From the IMG/VR virus record IMGVR_UViG_3300031837_000055, positions 1-24,519 of that record: a DNA stretch of 24,519 nucleotides. One strand, written 5' to 3'. The stretch is from a virus. A program made the translations under genes and the position numbers. A model generated the notes under the pieces. The model had not been told where the DNA came from and searched no databases. It saw only the letters and a list, made by a program, of their open reading frames with translations. This document shows, in pieces, positions 6,966 to 14,287 of the stretch (the stretch's first letter is position 1; each line of letters opens with the position of its first letter).

Positions 6966-9095
6966 TTATGCAACTGTAGGCTGTTGTCCTTCCAACCCGC
7001 CAGTGCTCGGCAACCCTTCGGTCGCTTCACTCTGAGCGTTGTCCTTGAACGACTCACGTACCAAGTCACGCTTGATGCGATTGTCGTTAGACTGGTCTTC
7101 AAGCTGCTGCTTCTGCTGGAACTTCTGTTGGTTGCTCTGTGCAGTAACGGCGGCTTTGGACGCGGCCTGCGCCTGCTGCGATGCAGCGGCACGCTTCTGT
7201 TTCATTTCCGGCGTCATCTTCTTGATGATGTCGTTCTTGTTCTTCCACTCCGTTGACTCGATCCACATCATGACGATTTCCTTCCAGTTGATGTACTCCT
7301 CGTTGATGTCAGCGAGAGATTCAACAATCTGGGGGTTCTCAAGAATCTGTGTGATGAGAGTCATCGACTGCGCCATTGTGCGTTTCGCCGCAAGCGCGGC
7401 ACCGGCCAGTACTTCGAACTCGATCTTAGCCGCGTGAAACTGGTCAAGGTCTACTTCGTAGTCGTCGCCCATCTCTTCGCCCAGTACTGCATAAATCTCG
7501 GCGTCTGATAGGTATCGCATGACGAGCATGTCGAGGATGTAGAGGAACGGGCTGAACACCTGTTCGATGAAGTTGTCGAGCGGCCCGTCGAGACGAGTCG
7601 CGCTTGCACTTGCGAGGATGCCTGCGCCTCCTGCGGTGCGCCCCATAGAAGAACGGGGGCCGGATGACGAGCCTTGTACGAGCGCTTGATCTGCGCCCGA
7701 TGCGGACTCGGTTGCCTTCTCTGACTCGCTTAGGGCCGACCAGATGTCTGGTGGAACCTTAGGAGTGTCGAGTAGGTGATATGCTTCTTTGGCGATACCG
7801 TCCACAGTTAGAATCTTACCGATCCCGGTGCGTATCATTTGCGTCGGCGCGTTTGTGTCGCGCTGGCGAAGATAGATCGGGTTGATCCCGAACGACAGCA
7901 TCTTCAGAATTGCGTTGATGGTGCCTTGGTCGACGCGCTGATTCTGTCCGACGATAAGGCCGAGGCCCATGCCGTAGAATGCCTTGGCGCGGTTCCACCA
8001 GTTTGCACTGAGGAACGGGATAACGCCGAACTTGTTCTGTCCGGTGAAGATCACTTTCTTGCGGTCGATGACAAGAACCTTGCGGTTTCTATCCCAATAC
8101 TCAAGCACTTCCATCTTCTTGAAGAGCATGTCAGGGGTCACCTGAATGTTCATCTCTTCAGCATGGTGAACTGCACCGCGCATGTACGCCATTGTGTCGC
8201 TGGCGAGTACTGGTGCTACGTTCGTGCCGGATGGTGCGAACCACCACTTGCGAAGCTCGTCTTCAGACTTCGGCAACTCCCACCCATCTTTGTCCGGGTG
8301 ATCTTCGGGAAGCTCTTCGAGAGCTGCGCGGATATCGTTGAGCTGGTAGAAGTCCATGTAGCGAACGTCGATCACGAAGTCTGCTTTGCGGATATCCCCG
8401 ACATCGCACTTCGGGTCTACGAACACCTTGTTGATCGGGCGCGACTCGAAGAACGGTCGCGGCACAACACGGGACTTACGCTTCACGTCTGGGGGTACAT
8501 CCAGAGGAACTTTCTGCGTGACCTGATCCTGTCCTACACCACCAGTGATCGTGGTCGTAGTGGACTTGCGTTCCCACGTTACCACTTCCTTGTAGTCAAC
8601 TCCCCACTTCCAGATGCCGGTGCCGAGGCAAGCCATCTGTTCGAGTCCCCACTTGGTTTCGGTCTTGAATCCACAGTCGTTCAGCAAATAGCTGAAGAGC
8701 ACGGTCTTGGCATCTATGGTGTCTTGACTCGTGCCTGAGCGCGGTCGGAGTACCATCGGAGGGTCTGCATAGAACAGGCCCTTGTAGAGAGAGGGTACGA
8801 CAGAGTTCACTACCTTTGCTACTGTAAATCGTTGTACGTTAGGTTCGAGGACGTATGTGTTCTCGTACACTGACATCGGGCGCGGCGACTGGTAGAGCAA
8901 GTCGGCATCACGCCACAAGAGGTTCCACTGCTTCTCGCTGATGAAAGCTTCGGCTTTGCTGGCGCTTCCAAGCACGAGTGCTAGGTCAGCGTTTAGGGTC
9001 TTGAGGGTTCCACCCTTGCCGTAGTCCAATGGGTCAAGCGTCTCACGTGCTACACCGTCCGCGACTATCCCCGGAGCTTCATTTAGTTCAGCCAT
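6966..9095 (-). CDS. Portal protein
   Basis: 709 residues, ATG 9095 with AAGGAG 6 nt upstream. The protein has features of large podovirus-type portals. An N-terminal VVNSVVPSLYKGLFYADPP segment is followed by a long mixed domain with YWDRNRKVLVIDRKKVIF. The clip/stem-like core FYGMGLGLIVGQNQRVDQGT and GGAGILASASATRLDGPLDN come next, then a Gln/Ala-rich C-terminal tail (residues about 635-709, disordered or coiled coil). It forms the dodecameric ring at the head vertex through which DNA is packed. It sits directly after the terminase gene (8 nt gap), the standard order. The family assignment rests on size, context and these segments. Confidence 0.85.
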   Translation of the reverse strand: MAELNEAPGIVADGVARETLDPLDYGKGGTLKTLNADLALVLGSASKAEAFISEKQWNLLWRDADLLYQSPRPMSVYENTYVLEPNVQRFTVAKVVNSVVPSLYKGLFYADPPMVLRPRSGTSQDTIDAKTVLFSYLLNDCGFKTETKWGLEQMACLGTGIWKWGVDYKEVVTWERKSTTTTITGGVGQDQVTQKVPLDVPPDVKRKSRVVPRPFFESRPINKVFVDPKCDVGDIRKADFVIDVRYMDFYQLNDIRAALEELPEDHPDKDGWELPKSEDELRKWWFAPSGTNVAPVLASDTMAYMRGAVHHAEEMNIQVTPDMLFKKMEVLEYWDRNRKVLVIDRKKVIFTGQNKFGVIPFLSANWWNRAKAFYGMGLGLIVGQNQRVDQGTINAILKMLSFGINPIYLRQRDTNAPTQMIRTGIGKILTVDGIAKEAYHLLDTPKVPPDIWSALSESEKATESASGADQALVQGSSSGPRSSMGRTAGGAGILASASATRLDGPLDNFIEQVFSPFLYILDMLVMRYLSDAEIYAVLGEEMGDDYEVDLDQFHAAKIEFEVLAGAALAAKRTMAQSMTLITQILENPQIVESLADINEEYINWKEIVMMWIESTEWKNKNDIIKKMTPEMKQKRAAASQQAQAASKAAVTAQSNQQKFQQKQQLEDQSNDNRIKRDLVRESFKDNAQSEATEGLPSTGGLEGQQPTVA

Positions 9096-9103
9096 GTTTC
9101 TCC

Positions 9104-11140
9104 TTAGTTGAATAGATCGGCAAACGGGTCAGTGCCCATTGGCTCATCGCGGAACATACGGCTGTTGTCGATCTGGAACGCAGTCACCGGGTTGTCATCA
9201 TTCACGAGCTGGGCCTTTATGTTCATGTGAGCATACTTGCCAATACCGTGTACGAGTTGATGACGTTCGTGGTTCTGTTGATCTGCAACATACTGCGAGT
9301 TCACCATGTCCACTTTCGATCCCACATCGGCATAAGAGATGAACTGCTCAACCAATAGGGATAGTGCGGAGATAATGTCGTCGTGTGTGTCGTCGCTGGT
9401 GCCCGTGAAGGCTTCGAGTTCGTTGTAGAGTTCGTTCAACCCTTCGCAGGAGTTGAGGAAGAACATACGCTCGTCGCCAAGCAGTCGGAGTACCGGCTTG
9501 GCTTTCATCTGTTTCGAGTTAGACTTCTTGCCGAGGCCCAGAGAGCAGTACTCAATCGGAATGCTGATTTGCAGCTTGTCCATCTCTCGACGGAGTTCGC
9601 GTCCCATCCACTTCACGCCCACCGAGTCTTCGATGGCGATTCGCTTAGGCTTCCATTTGTACGCTGTGTTGGCGATAACCGCAGGCAGCTCGATCTCGTT
9701 GAATCGTCCGCGCACCATGTTGAGGATGTAGAAACGCCCGCCATATATCAGCGTGGTCAGGATAACGGTGTAATCGGCCCATGACTTTGTTGAATACGCT
9801 GTGTCTACTGTCGTCACGACGACGCCTTGCGGCGGCAGCATGTTGTGCGGGATAGTGCGCTTCATCAGAAGGGCACGCTCGAACTTGATACGGTTGATCT
9901 TTCTCGGGTTGTTGAGGTACTTGATGGCGAACCCTTCCGGGTCCGTCTTTCTCTCATCATACAAAAAGCTAAAAGGCAGACGCTCAGGGAACCAGAGTTC
10001 ATAGTCTGGACCTTTGGCGTCTACGTCGGTCTTGCCTTCCTTGATCGCTTGATCGGTGAGCCACATTGCGGCTCGAAGGTAGGTCTTGGTCTTGTACTCG
10101 ATGTTCAGTCGCCCGGAGTCAACGCTGCCAGTGATGAGGTTCGACAGACCCTCTTCCTTGATGAACGTTTCCTGCTGCTTGATCTTCTCGCCGTAGTAGT
10201 CCTTCTCGTCGTACCACGTGCCGATTACGTCCATGAATCCGTAAGGGTGAAGCATGGCTCGATCAATACTGATCTGCTTAGCGATTTTCTTCAAACGGTC
10301 AACGGTTTGACTGTTCTCGTTCGTGATAACGTCGTCCAGCTTCATCACGTCAAAGTGCTTACCGACGAGGGCTTGTCCGATGGACGCGGCCTTCACGGTT
10401 GGCTCTTTCTGATCGCCCTGCGCTGGGGAGTGATACTCGAACTGAGTGCCTGAGGCTGGAGGAACACAGTGCTCAGGGAACAACGTTTGGAACATGCTTT
10501 CAGACCATTCCTCTGTCTCTTCGTCGAAGAAGAGCTTGGGCACGAGTACCGGCTTGCCGGTCTTGGTGTCGAGCTTCTGCGACTCTATGAGAGTGAAGTG
10601 GTTCTTGACTTCTCCGAGGAAGTCACTGGCGAGGTCGAACACACCCGTCAGGATCAGAATGGTAATCGCGGGGTAGCAACTCACCCACTGAACCACGTCT
10701 GCAATGTCGATAGAAGATTTGAACCCGCCTCGTGGGACTAGCAACATTCGATCCTTGAGGTCAGTATACTGGTTGGCAAACTTCTCTACTGTTACGAAAG
10801 TCGGGTTCTTCTGCACGAAAAACTTGTTGCAAATTTCTTCGTGGGTATTCACGGTGACCTTGTTGTAGGTTTCCAACAGGTGACACATGAAGAACAGGTT
10901 GGTCTGGGCCATGAATCGAGCGATGAGCAATAGCTCACCGGTTGAGTCGTCCAGCGCCTCCTTGTTCATGTCTAGCGCACGTTTCCATGACGCATAAACC
11001 TTCTCGCGCTGACCGTCAGTGAGCTTCGAAAAGCTCTTCTTGGCCAACGCGAGGATATCTTCGTTACTTGTTTCACGGAACTGATAGTTCGGGTTCGTCT
11101 TACACGAGGCGATTAGGTCTCGTAGTTTCTGAAGCTTCAT
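9104..11140 (-). CDS. Terminase large subunit
   Basis: 678 residues, ATG 11140 with GGAGG 3 nt upstream. ATPase domain: Walker A-like LVPRGGFKSSID at about 134-145 and Walker B MKLDDV at about 266-271. The C-terminal RuvC-like nuclease shows TTVDTAY (Asp446), KRIAIEDSVG (Glu504/Asp505) and THDDIISAL (Asp587/588), in the expected order and spacing. It is the motor and headful or site-specific nuclease for DNA packaging. A non-canonical GGFKSS P-loop is common in phage terminases. No small subunit is recognisable next to it; one of the upstream small genes could serve, but I see no helix-turn-helix to support that. Confidence 0.92.
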   Translation of the reverse strand: MKLQKLRDLIASCKTNPNYQFRETSNEDILALAKKSFSKLTDGQREKVYASWKRALDMNKEALDDSTGELLLIARFMAQTNLFFMCHLLETYNKVTVNTHEEICNKFFVQKNPTFVTVEKFANQYTDLKDRMLLVPRGGFKSSIDIADVVQWVSCYPAITILILTGVFDLASDFLGEVKNHFTLIESQKLDTKTGKPVLVPKLFFDEETEEWSESMFQTLFPEHCVPPASGTQFEYHSPAQGDQKEPTVKAASIGQALVGKHFDVMKLDDVITNENSQTVDRLKKIAKQISIDRAMLHPYGFMDVIGTWYDEKDYYGEKIKQQETFIKEEGLSNLITGSVDSGRLNIEYKTKTYLRAAMWLTDQAIKEGKTDVDAKGPDYELWFPERLPFSFLYDERKTDPEGFAIKYLNNPRKINRIKFERALLMKRTIPHNMLPPQGVVVTTVDTAYSTKSWADYTVILTTLIYGGRFYILNMVRGRFNEIELPAVIANTAYKWKPKRIAIEDSVGVKWMGRELRREMDKLQISIPIEYCSLGLGKKSNSKQMKAKPVLRLLGDERMFFLNSCEGLNELYNELEAFTGTSDDTHDDIISALSLLVEQFISYADVGSKVDMVNSQYVADQQNHERHQLVHGIGKYAHMNIKAQLVNDDNPVTAFQIDNSRMFRDEPMGTDPFADLFN

Positions 11141-11167
11141 GATCCTCCAATCATGGGGAGGATCAGA

Positions 11168-11377
11168 TTAGTGATGCCACCCGTTCATTGTTTCCGCGAA
11201 TTGTGCCATCTTACGAGTATGTGGATTGTCGCTGTTCTTCGCGCTCTCCAACTTGTCGTGCGGAATTGTCTTGCCCTCTGGAACGCCAAGAGCGCGGTGC
11301 AGGCCGCCCTTGTTCAGATGGGACAACGCTCGATGCAACGAGACGTTGTGCATAGGTTTCTCTTCGTGATCTGTCAT
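11168..11377 (-). CDS. Small basic phage protein (69 aa)
   Basis: 69 residues, ATG 11377 overlapping the previous stop as TAATG. It contains a pattern seen in many small phage proteins encoded near terminase genes: KGGLHRALGVPEGKTIPHDKL, followed by KNSDNPHTRKMAQFAETM. The GGLHRALGV and NPHTRKMA parts are the recognisable core. It is basic, His-rich and short. The function is unknown. Position immediately before TerL makes a packaging-related role possible but unproven. Confidence 0.75.
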   Translation of the reverse strand: MTDHEEKPMHNVSLHRALSHLNKGGLHRALGVPEGKTIPHDKLESAKNSDNPHTRKMAQFAETMNGWHH

Positions 11378-11715
11378 TACATGCCTGCCATAGGAGATGC
11401 TGCGGGTGCTCCTGAGCCTGCTGCTGGGGGAGCTGCTGCGCCTGCGGCGGGTGCCGCGTTAGCTGGTGAGCCGGGATCGCTCGTGTCCTCGCCGGGGTTC
11501 GGCGTGCCCATAGTGGCCATAGAGTGAGCTGCCAACTCGTCGTCGCCCTTGGTGACGTGCTCTTCCATCGGGTGATGGCTGGGGTGAGTGTGGTGATGCT
11601 CGTGGATTACGTGTCCCGGTGTCGCGCTCTTACGCGAGACAACGTGACTGATCTCTTTCTTTGGCTTGTCGCCGTCGCCAGCCATATCGTGCGCTACTGC
11701 GTGCTTCCAACCCAT
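11377..11715 (-). CDS. His-rich, Ala/Pro-tailed small protein
   Basis: 112 residues, ATG 11715 with AAAGG about 8 nt upstream. The centre is a His cluster (VIHEHHHTHPSHHPMEEHV, about residues 36-54) that could bind a metal. The C-terminal 45 residues are Ala/Gly/Pro low complexity and probably disordered. There is no signal peptide. It is coupled to the 69-aa gene by a 1-nt overlap. No family recognised. Confidence 0.7.
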   Translation of the reverse strand: MGWKHAVAHDMAGDGDKPKKEISHVVSRKSATPGHVIHEHHHTHPSHHPMEEHVTKGDDELAAHSMATMGTPNPGEDTSDPGSPANAAPAAGAAAPPAAGSGAPAASPMAGM

Positions 11716-11717
11716 CG

Positions 11718-12218
11718 TTATGCCTTTCGTAATTTCTCAGCGAAGTAGTCCCAATGGGTCTTCGCAAACTGCCGCATACCGATGCCGGGGTCATACTTGG
11801 CGTACAGTGTACGGTATATTTTCTCGGAGTGAATGAAATTACCTGCTAGTTCACCTATTGCTCGTAGGTAGAGCATTGCCGTTGTTGGGCCACGGGAGTG
11901 ACCCGCGTTACACGCGACCAGAACTTTGTCGCCTGCCGCCAATCGTTTATCGATGAACTCAAGACCGCGCTCCACCATTTCTTTGGGAATGAAGTGGGGG
12001 TCTTGGGGGTCAATGAAGTTCAGTGCCCGTCTGCCGGGTTGATCCACTGACAGGTAATGCGCCCCTTTGGGTGCTCCGAGAGATTCATAGCCAAGCGTGT
12101 CTCTATGACCGCCCGGACCTTCCTTGCAGCAACGAAGGACAGACCAGCCGTCCTTGCCTTTGATCTTGAGGTAGTCGGAATCGTCACCGACGTACAAGCT
12201 GCCGATGACGTTTTCCAT
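11718..12218 (-). CDS. Cys-based (dual-specificity/PTP-like) phosphatase
   Basis: 166 residues. The catalytic P-loop is CNAGHSRG (Cys103-x5-Arg109, preceded by VLVA), the CX5R signature of protein tyrosine/dual-specificity phosphatases. SVDQP (Asp59) is a possible general acid. A longer frame opens at 12353, but its first 45 codons run through tRNA-His. ATG 12218 has a strong GGAGG site 4 nt upstream, so it is the start. It would remove phosphate from proteins or RNA/nucleotide substrates in the host cytoplasm; target unknown. It follows a tRNA cluster directly and is probably cotranscribed with it. Confidence 0.88.
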   Translation of the reverse strand: MENVIGSLYVGDDSDYLKIKGKDGWSVLRCCKEGPGGHRDTLGYESLGAPKGAHYLSVDQPGRRALNFIDPQDPHFIPKEMVERGLEFIDKRLAAGDKVLVACNAGHSRGPTTAMLYLRAIGELAGNFIHSEKIYRTLYAKYDPGIGMRQFAKTHWDYFAEKLRKA

Positions 12219-12230
12219 GCAGCCTCCGAA

Positions 12231-12311
12231 TGGGGTGTACGGTGGAAGTCGAATCCACCAGAAGACAGCTTCACAGGCTGCTGCTACGGTTCCCAGAGTA
12301 GCCACGTACAC
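12231..12311 (-). tRNA. tRNA-His (GTG)
   Basis: Cloverleaf by eye on the minus strand: perfect acceptor GTGTACG/CGTACAC, 5-bp D stem GCTAC/GTAGC, anticodon stem GCAGC/GCTGT with loop CTGTGAA (U33, anticodon GTG), T arm GTGGA-TTCGACT-TCCAC. Discriminator C73, the His identity base, and encoded CCA follow. The 81-nt length is due to a large D arm and a 6-nt variable loop. The base before position 1 is T, so an encoded G-1 is not evident. It ends 12 nt before the phosphatase start. Confidence 0.85.
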
Positions 12312-12342
12312 AGTGTTGCGCCGGAAGTATTCACGGCTGATA

Positions 12343-12427
12343 TGGTACTCCATGAGGGCGTATAACCCACACGCCCGAAGGCACCGGCTTCTTAGACCGG
12401 CGCGTCTGCCAATTCCGCCAACGGAGC
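12343..12427 (-). tRNA. tRNA-Leu (AAG), aberrant T-loop
   Basis: Class II layout on the minus strand: acceptor GCTCCGT/ATGGAGT (two G-U pairs), D region GGCGGAATTGGCAGACG typical of tRNA-Leu, anticodon stem CCGGT/GCCGG with loop CTAAGAA, giving anticodon AAG, and a short variable arm GCC-TTCG-GGC. A73 and CCA are encoded. The T arm is odd: stem GTGGG/CCCTC has a T-T mismatch, and the loop TTATACG lacks C56 and purine 57. It may be functional but divergent, or decaying. Confidence 0.72.
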
Positions 12428-12467
12428 ACTTGAATCTAATGTGTGCCGAGATTCTATGGCTCTCGGC
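12428..12467 (-). repeat. tRNA leader repeat plus hairpin between tRNA-Pro and tRNA-Leu
   Basis: A 15-nt block, ACATTAGATTCAAGT on the minus strand (12442-12428), abuts the 5' end of tRNA-Leu and is repeated exactly before tRNA-Ala (14872-14858). Just upstream is a 7-bp hairpin GCCGAGA/TCTCGGC (12467-12445). No U-tract follows, so it is more likely a processing or spacing element than a terminator. Confidence 0.5.
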
Positions 12468-12480
12468 TGGCCTATCAGTT

Positions 12481-12557
12481 TGGTCTGGGTGGTTCGATTC
12501 GAACGAACGGCCTTCCGATTCCAGATCGGAAGCTCTACCAGACTGAGCTACACCCAG
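12481..12557 (-). tRNA. tRNA-Pro (TGG) with C33
   Basis: Perfect acceptor CTGGGTG/CACCCAG, D stem GCTC/GAGC, anticodon stem TCCGA/TCGGA, T arm GTTCG-TTCGAAT-CGAAC, A73 and encoded CCA. The C1-G72 pair is a Pro-tRNA hallmark. The anticodon loop reads TCTGGAA, so position 33 is C instead of the near-universal U. It lies 5 nt after the stop of the Ig-like membrane protein gene, implying processing from a common transcript. Confidence 0.85.
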
Positions 12558-12562
12558 TTGAA

Positions 12563-13039
12563 TTAGGCTGGGATGCTCGGGGCGCTCGTAAACAGAATCT
12601 CAACGGAGGCGGTGCGTACACCCTTCGCGTTGATGGTCACGGTGATGACGCCAGTGCCAACGAGGTTGAGCACGGTGCCATCTGGATCGGTGATCGTGGC
12701 TGTTGCGGTGATGTTGGCGGTACCAACGGCTACGGCGGTGACGGTAGCACTGAAGTCAGTGTTCTCTACCAGCGTTGCGACCGCAGCGTCGTCGATGCTC
12801 CAAGAGGCAGCAGTTACGACTCCGAGGGAAGTCTCACCATTTGCCTGAACTCCCTGCACGATGGCAAGGACATCATTTGTAGCAACAATGGTTACAGTAT
12901 TCACAATAGGTGCTGACATGGTTGTTCTCCAAAGTATTTCAATTGCGACGGTTCGTTCTCTGTCGCGGTGGTGCCTGTTGCGTTTGTGAGTCCTGATGAC
13001 AAGGCCCACAATGAGCACGAGTATCAGGAGCGCGATCAT
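12563..13039 (-). CDS. N-terminally membrane-anchored Ig-like (BIG2) protein
   Basis: ATG 13039 overlaps the stop of the preceding 48-aa gene (ATGA), and gives 158 residues. Residues 3-15 (ALLILVLIVGLVI) form one membrane segment, followed by a basic His/Arg-rich stretch. From residue 41 the protein is Ala/Thr/Val-rich with a BIG2-like core (VTAVAVGTANITATATI). An internal ATG at 12919 (MSAPIVNT) has its own GGAG site 8 nt upstream, so a soluble 118-residue form could also be made. Possible roles are cell-surface display of an Ig-like fold, or a virion decoration protein if only the short form is used. Which start is used cannot be decided here. Confidence 0.7.
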   Translation of the reverse strand: MIALLILVLIVGLVIRTHKRNRHHRDRERTVAIEILWRTTMSAPIVNTVTIVATNDVLAIVQGVQANGETSLGVVTAASWSIDDAAVATLVENTDFSATVTAVAVGTANITATATITDPDGTVLNLVGTGVITVTINAKGVRTASVEILFTSAPSIPA

Positions 13040-13182
13040 GCTGTAGTAACCTTCTGGCCGTCCGGGGTCTCGCCGTACTTCTGGCGGAACTCATCCGCGC
13101 TCAAGAAAGCACGATCCCAATTCTTATCAGTCGTTTTCAACCCTGCTGCTGGGCAGCTAAATGTTGGCCTTTGATATAGCAT
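13036..13182 (-). CDS. Small protein (48 aa), unknown function
   Basis: A gene not visible as a long ORF. ATG 13182 is preceded by GGAGAG 3 nt upstream, and the frame ends TGA at 13036-13038, overlapping the next ATG. The C-terminal part, KNWDRAFLSADEFRQKYGET followed by PDGQ, looks like a compact helix-containing soluble protein; the first 15 residues are encoded within the end of the endonuclease-like frame. Overlaps on both sides (26 nt upstream, ATGA downstream) support real, coupled translation. Confidence 0.6.
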   Translation of the reverse strand: MLYQRPTFSCPAAGLKTTDKNWDRAFLSADEFRQKYGETPDGQKVTTA

Positions 13183-13504
13183 ATCTCTCCAAATACTCTA
13201 CACCACTTTTCAATCTTGACAGTTCGTCCTTAGCCATTCCCAGCATTGCGTTGCAGTTGTGGCAAAGCAGACCTCGCACACACTTGCCACATGAAAATTT
13301 ACCGGGACAGCACGAATGATCGTGGTCTACTCCAAGCTTCTTACCTTCTACTGACTCTTTACATCTCCTTGTAAAAGTTGCTGACTGCTTCGATAAAACA
13401 CTTCGCCAGTCGCTTGCGTGTTTGCGAGGGTGGACTGACCGCCTTGGGCGAGGGTGGACTGACCGCCTTGGGCGAGGGTGGACTGACCGCCTTGGGCCGA
13501 CCAC
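13157..13504 (-). CDS. Endonuclease VII-like HNH nuclease, probably N-terminally truncated
   Basis: The C-terminal 65 residues match the recombination endonuclease VII fold: LGVDHDHSCCPGKFSCGKC, then VRGLLCHNCNAMLGMAKDE and a final helix GVEYLERY. The DHDH pair gives the HNH catalytic His, and the CGKC/CHNC cysteines bind zinc. The first 30 residues are Arg/Pro repeats produced by reading the 24-nt tandem repeat of the upstream gene out of frame, so they are not native. The usual N-terminal zinc pair is reduced to one Cys (RRCKES), and no ATG/GTG/TTG with a ribosome site precedes the conserved part. It is either a remnant or uses an unidentified start. Confidence 0.55.
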   Translation of the reverse strand: MVGPRRSVHPRPRRSVHPRPRRSVHPRKHASDWRSVLSKQSATFTRRCKESVEGKKLGVDHDHSCCPGKFSCGKCVRGLLCHNCNAMLGMAKDELSRLKSGVEYLERYAISKANI

Positions 13505-13665
13505 GTGATTTGAGGTTGCGGATAGTACGGATACGCTGGCGCAACTTCTGGATACGCTCGTCCGCAGTGATTACATCGTCCGCATCCGGGGCAGACGGTT
13601 GGCTGTTGGTACGGCACATAAGTCACCCCGTTCAAACCCGGTACTTGCGTTACGTCGATGTTCAT
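13348..13665 (-). CDS. Small Cys-rich phage protein with QGGQSTLA repeats
   Basis: 105 residues, ATG 13665 overlapping the previous stop as TAATG. It starts MNIDVTQVPGLNGVTYVPYQ and has a CPGCGRCNHCGRAYP motif (residues 25-39) that could bind zinc, then a Pro/Tyr-rich segment. Next come three copies of QGGQSTLA (residues 58-81) encoded by a 24-nt tandem repeat, and a tail that overlaps the endonuclease-like frame. The first half resembles small phage proteins known to me by pattern only; the function is unknown. The repeats and tail look like a later expansion. Confidence 0.7.
   Translation of the reverse strand: MNIDVTQVPGLNGVTYVPYQQPTVCPGCGRCNHCGRAYPEVAPAYPYYPQPQITWSAQGGQSTLAQGGQSTLAQGGQSTLANTQATGEVFYRSSQQLLQGDVKSQ
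13424..13495. repeat. Tandem repeat, 24 nt x 3
   Basis: Three identical adjacent copies of a 24-nt unit (starting GCGAGGGTGG on the plus strand at 13424, 13448 and 13472). On the minus strand it encodes QGGQSTLA three times in the Cys-rich protein, and an Arg/His/Pro repeat in the endonuclease-like frame. Perfect identity indicates recent slippage or duplication. Confidence 0.95.
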
Positions 13666-13889
13666 TAGTCGGTCAGTGCTACCAGTGGTTTGGCCTTAGC
13701 CTCTTCCGCTGCTTTCTGCTTGGCTGCTGACGCCTGTAGCGTCTGCTGCACAAAACTGTTCAGGACTACGTTGGCGTAGTCGGTGGCGAACTGCATGTGA
13801 ATATCGTCCATAGGGATTTGAAGTCCCTTGTACGTCCACACCTTTGCGAAGTTCTTCGCGTCCTCGGGTAGCACCTTGAATGGCTGCAT
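13665..13889 (-). CDS. Small helical protein (74 aa), unknown
   Basis: ATG 13889 overlaps the preceding stop (TAATG), and its own stop overlaps the next ATG the same way. N-terminal half: FKVLPEDAKNFAKVWTYKGLQIPMDD. C-terminal half: a long Ala/Gln/Lys helix (NSFVQQTLQASAAKQKAAEE). There are no Cys or membrane segments. It is part of a tightly coupled four-gene run from the JAMM gene to the Cys-rich protein. No family recognised. Confidence 0.7.
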   Translation of the reverse strand: MQPFKVLPEDAKNFAKVWTYKGLQIPMDDIHMQFATDYANVVLNSFVQQTLQASAAKQKAAEEAKAKPLVALTD

Positions 13890-14287
13890 TATTCACCGGC
13901 CTTTTTAGAAGGGGCAAGCAGTGCTTCGAAGACGGTTCGGATATTCTCCGAAGCCTCAGCCTCGATCTTGGTAGGTGGCGGAAGTGTCTCTGTGTCTTCG
14001 GCGTCTAACCATTGAATGACTTTAGGGTTGCCGAACTGGGTCAACAGGATGCTGTAGAGCAATTCCTTGTCCTTGGCCTCTTGTTCGGTCATCGGCACTG
14101 CTTTGCCGTTCTTGTTTCCAATTGAGAAGTGCTTGCCCAGCAATGCGGCCAGCAGGCGGCGGTTACCGCTCAGGCGCTCATCCTTGATGATCGTCGCCAG
14201 AACAGTGTTATAGTCCCTGATCCTGACCAGCTTCGGCTGCTTCAGGGCCACTTCGTTTCGTTTTAGAACTTCGTTTTTCTTCGACAT
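13889..14287 (-). CDS. Unknown protein (132 aa) overlapping the JAMM gene
   Basis: The frame starts at ATG 14287, inside the end of the JAMM-domain gene, giving an 80-nt overlap. No strong ribosome site precedes it, so a later start such as GTG at codon 13 is possible. The protein has a basic N-terminus (KKNEVLKRNEVALKQPKLVR), a helical centre with GNRRLLAALLGKHFSIGNKNGK, and LLYSILLTQFGNPKVIQWLD. Coupling by overlap suggests dosage matching with the JAMM protein. Function unknown. Confidence 0.65.
   Translation of the reverse strand: MSKKNEVLKRNEVALKQPKLVRIRDYNTVLATIIKDERLSGNRRLLAALLGKHFSIGNKNGKAVPMTEQEAKDKELLYSILLTQFGNPKVIQWLDAEDTETLPPPTKIEAEASENIRTVFEALLAPSKKAGE

Noticed and set aside
7839-8738. 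299-codon plus-strand ORF opposite the portal gene
   Set aside because: Antisense shadow of a clear portal protein; no ribosome site or domain.
12219-12353. N-terminal extension of the phosphatase frame (45 codons from ATG 12353)
   Set aside because: It runs straight through tRNA-His, and ATG 12218 has a strong GGAGG ribosome site at the right distance.
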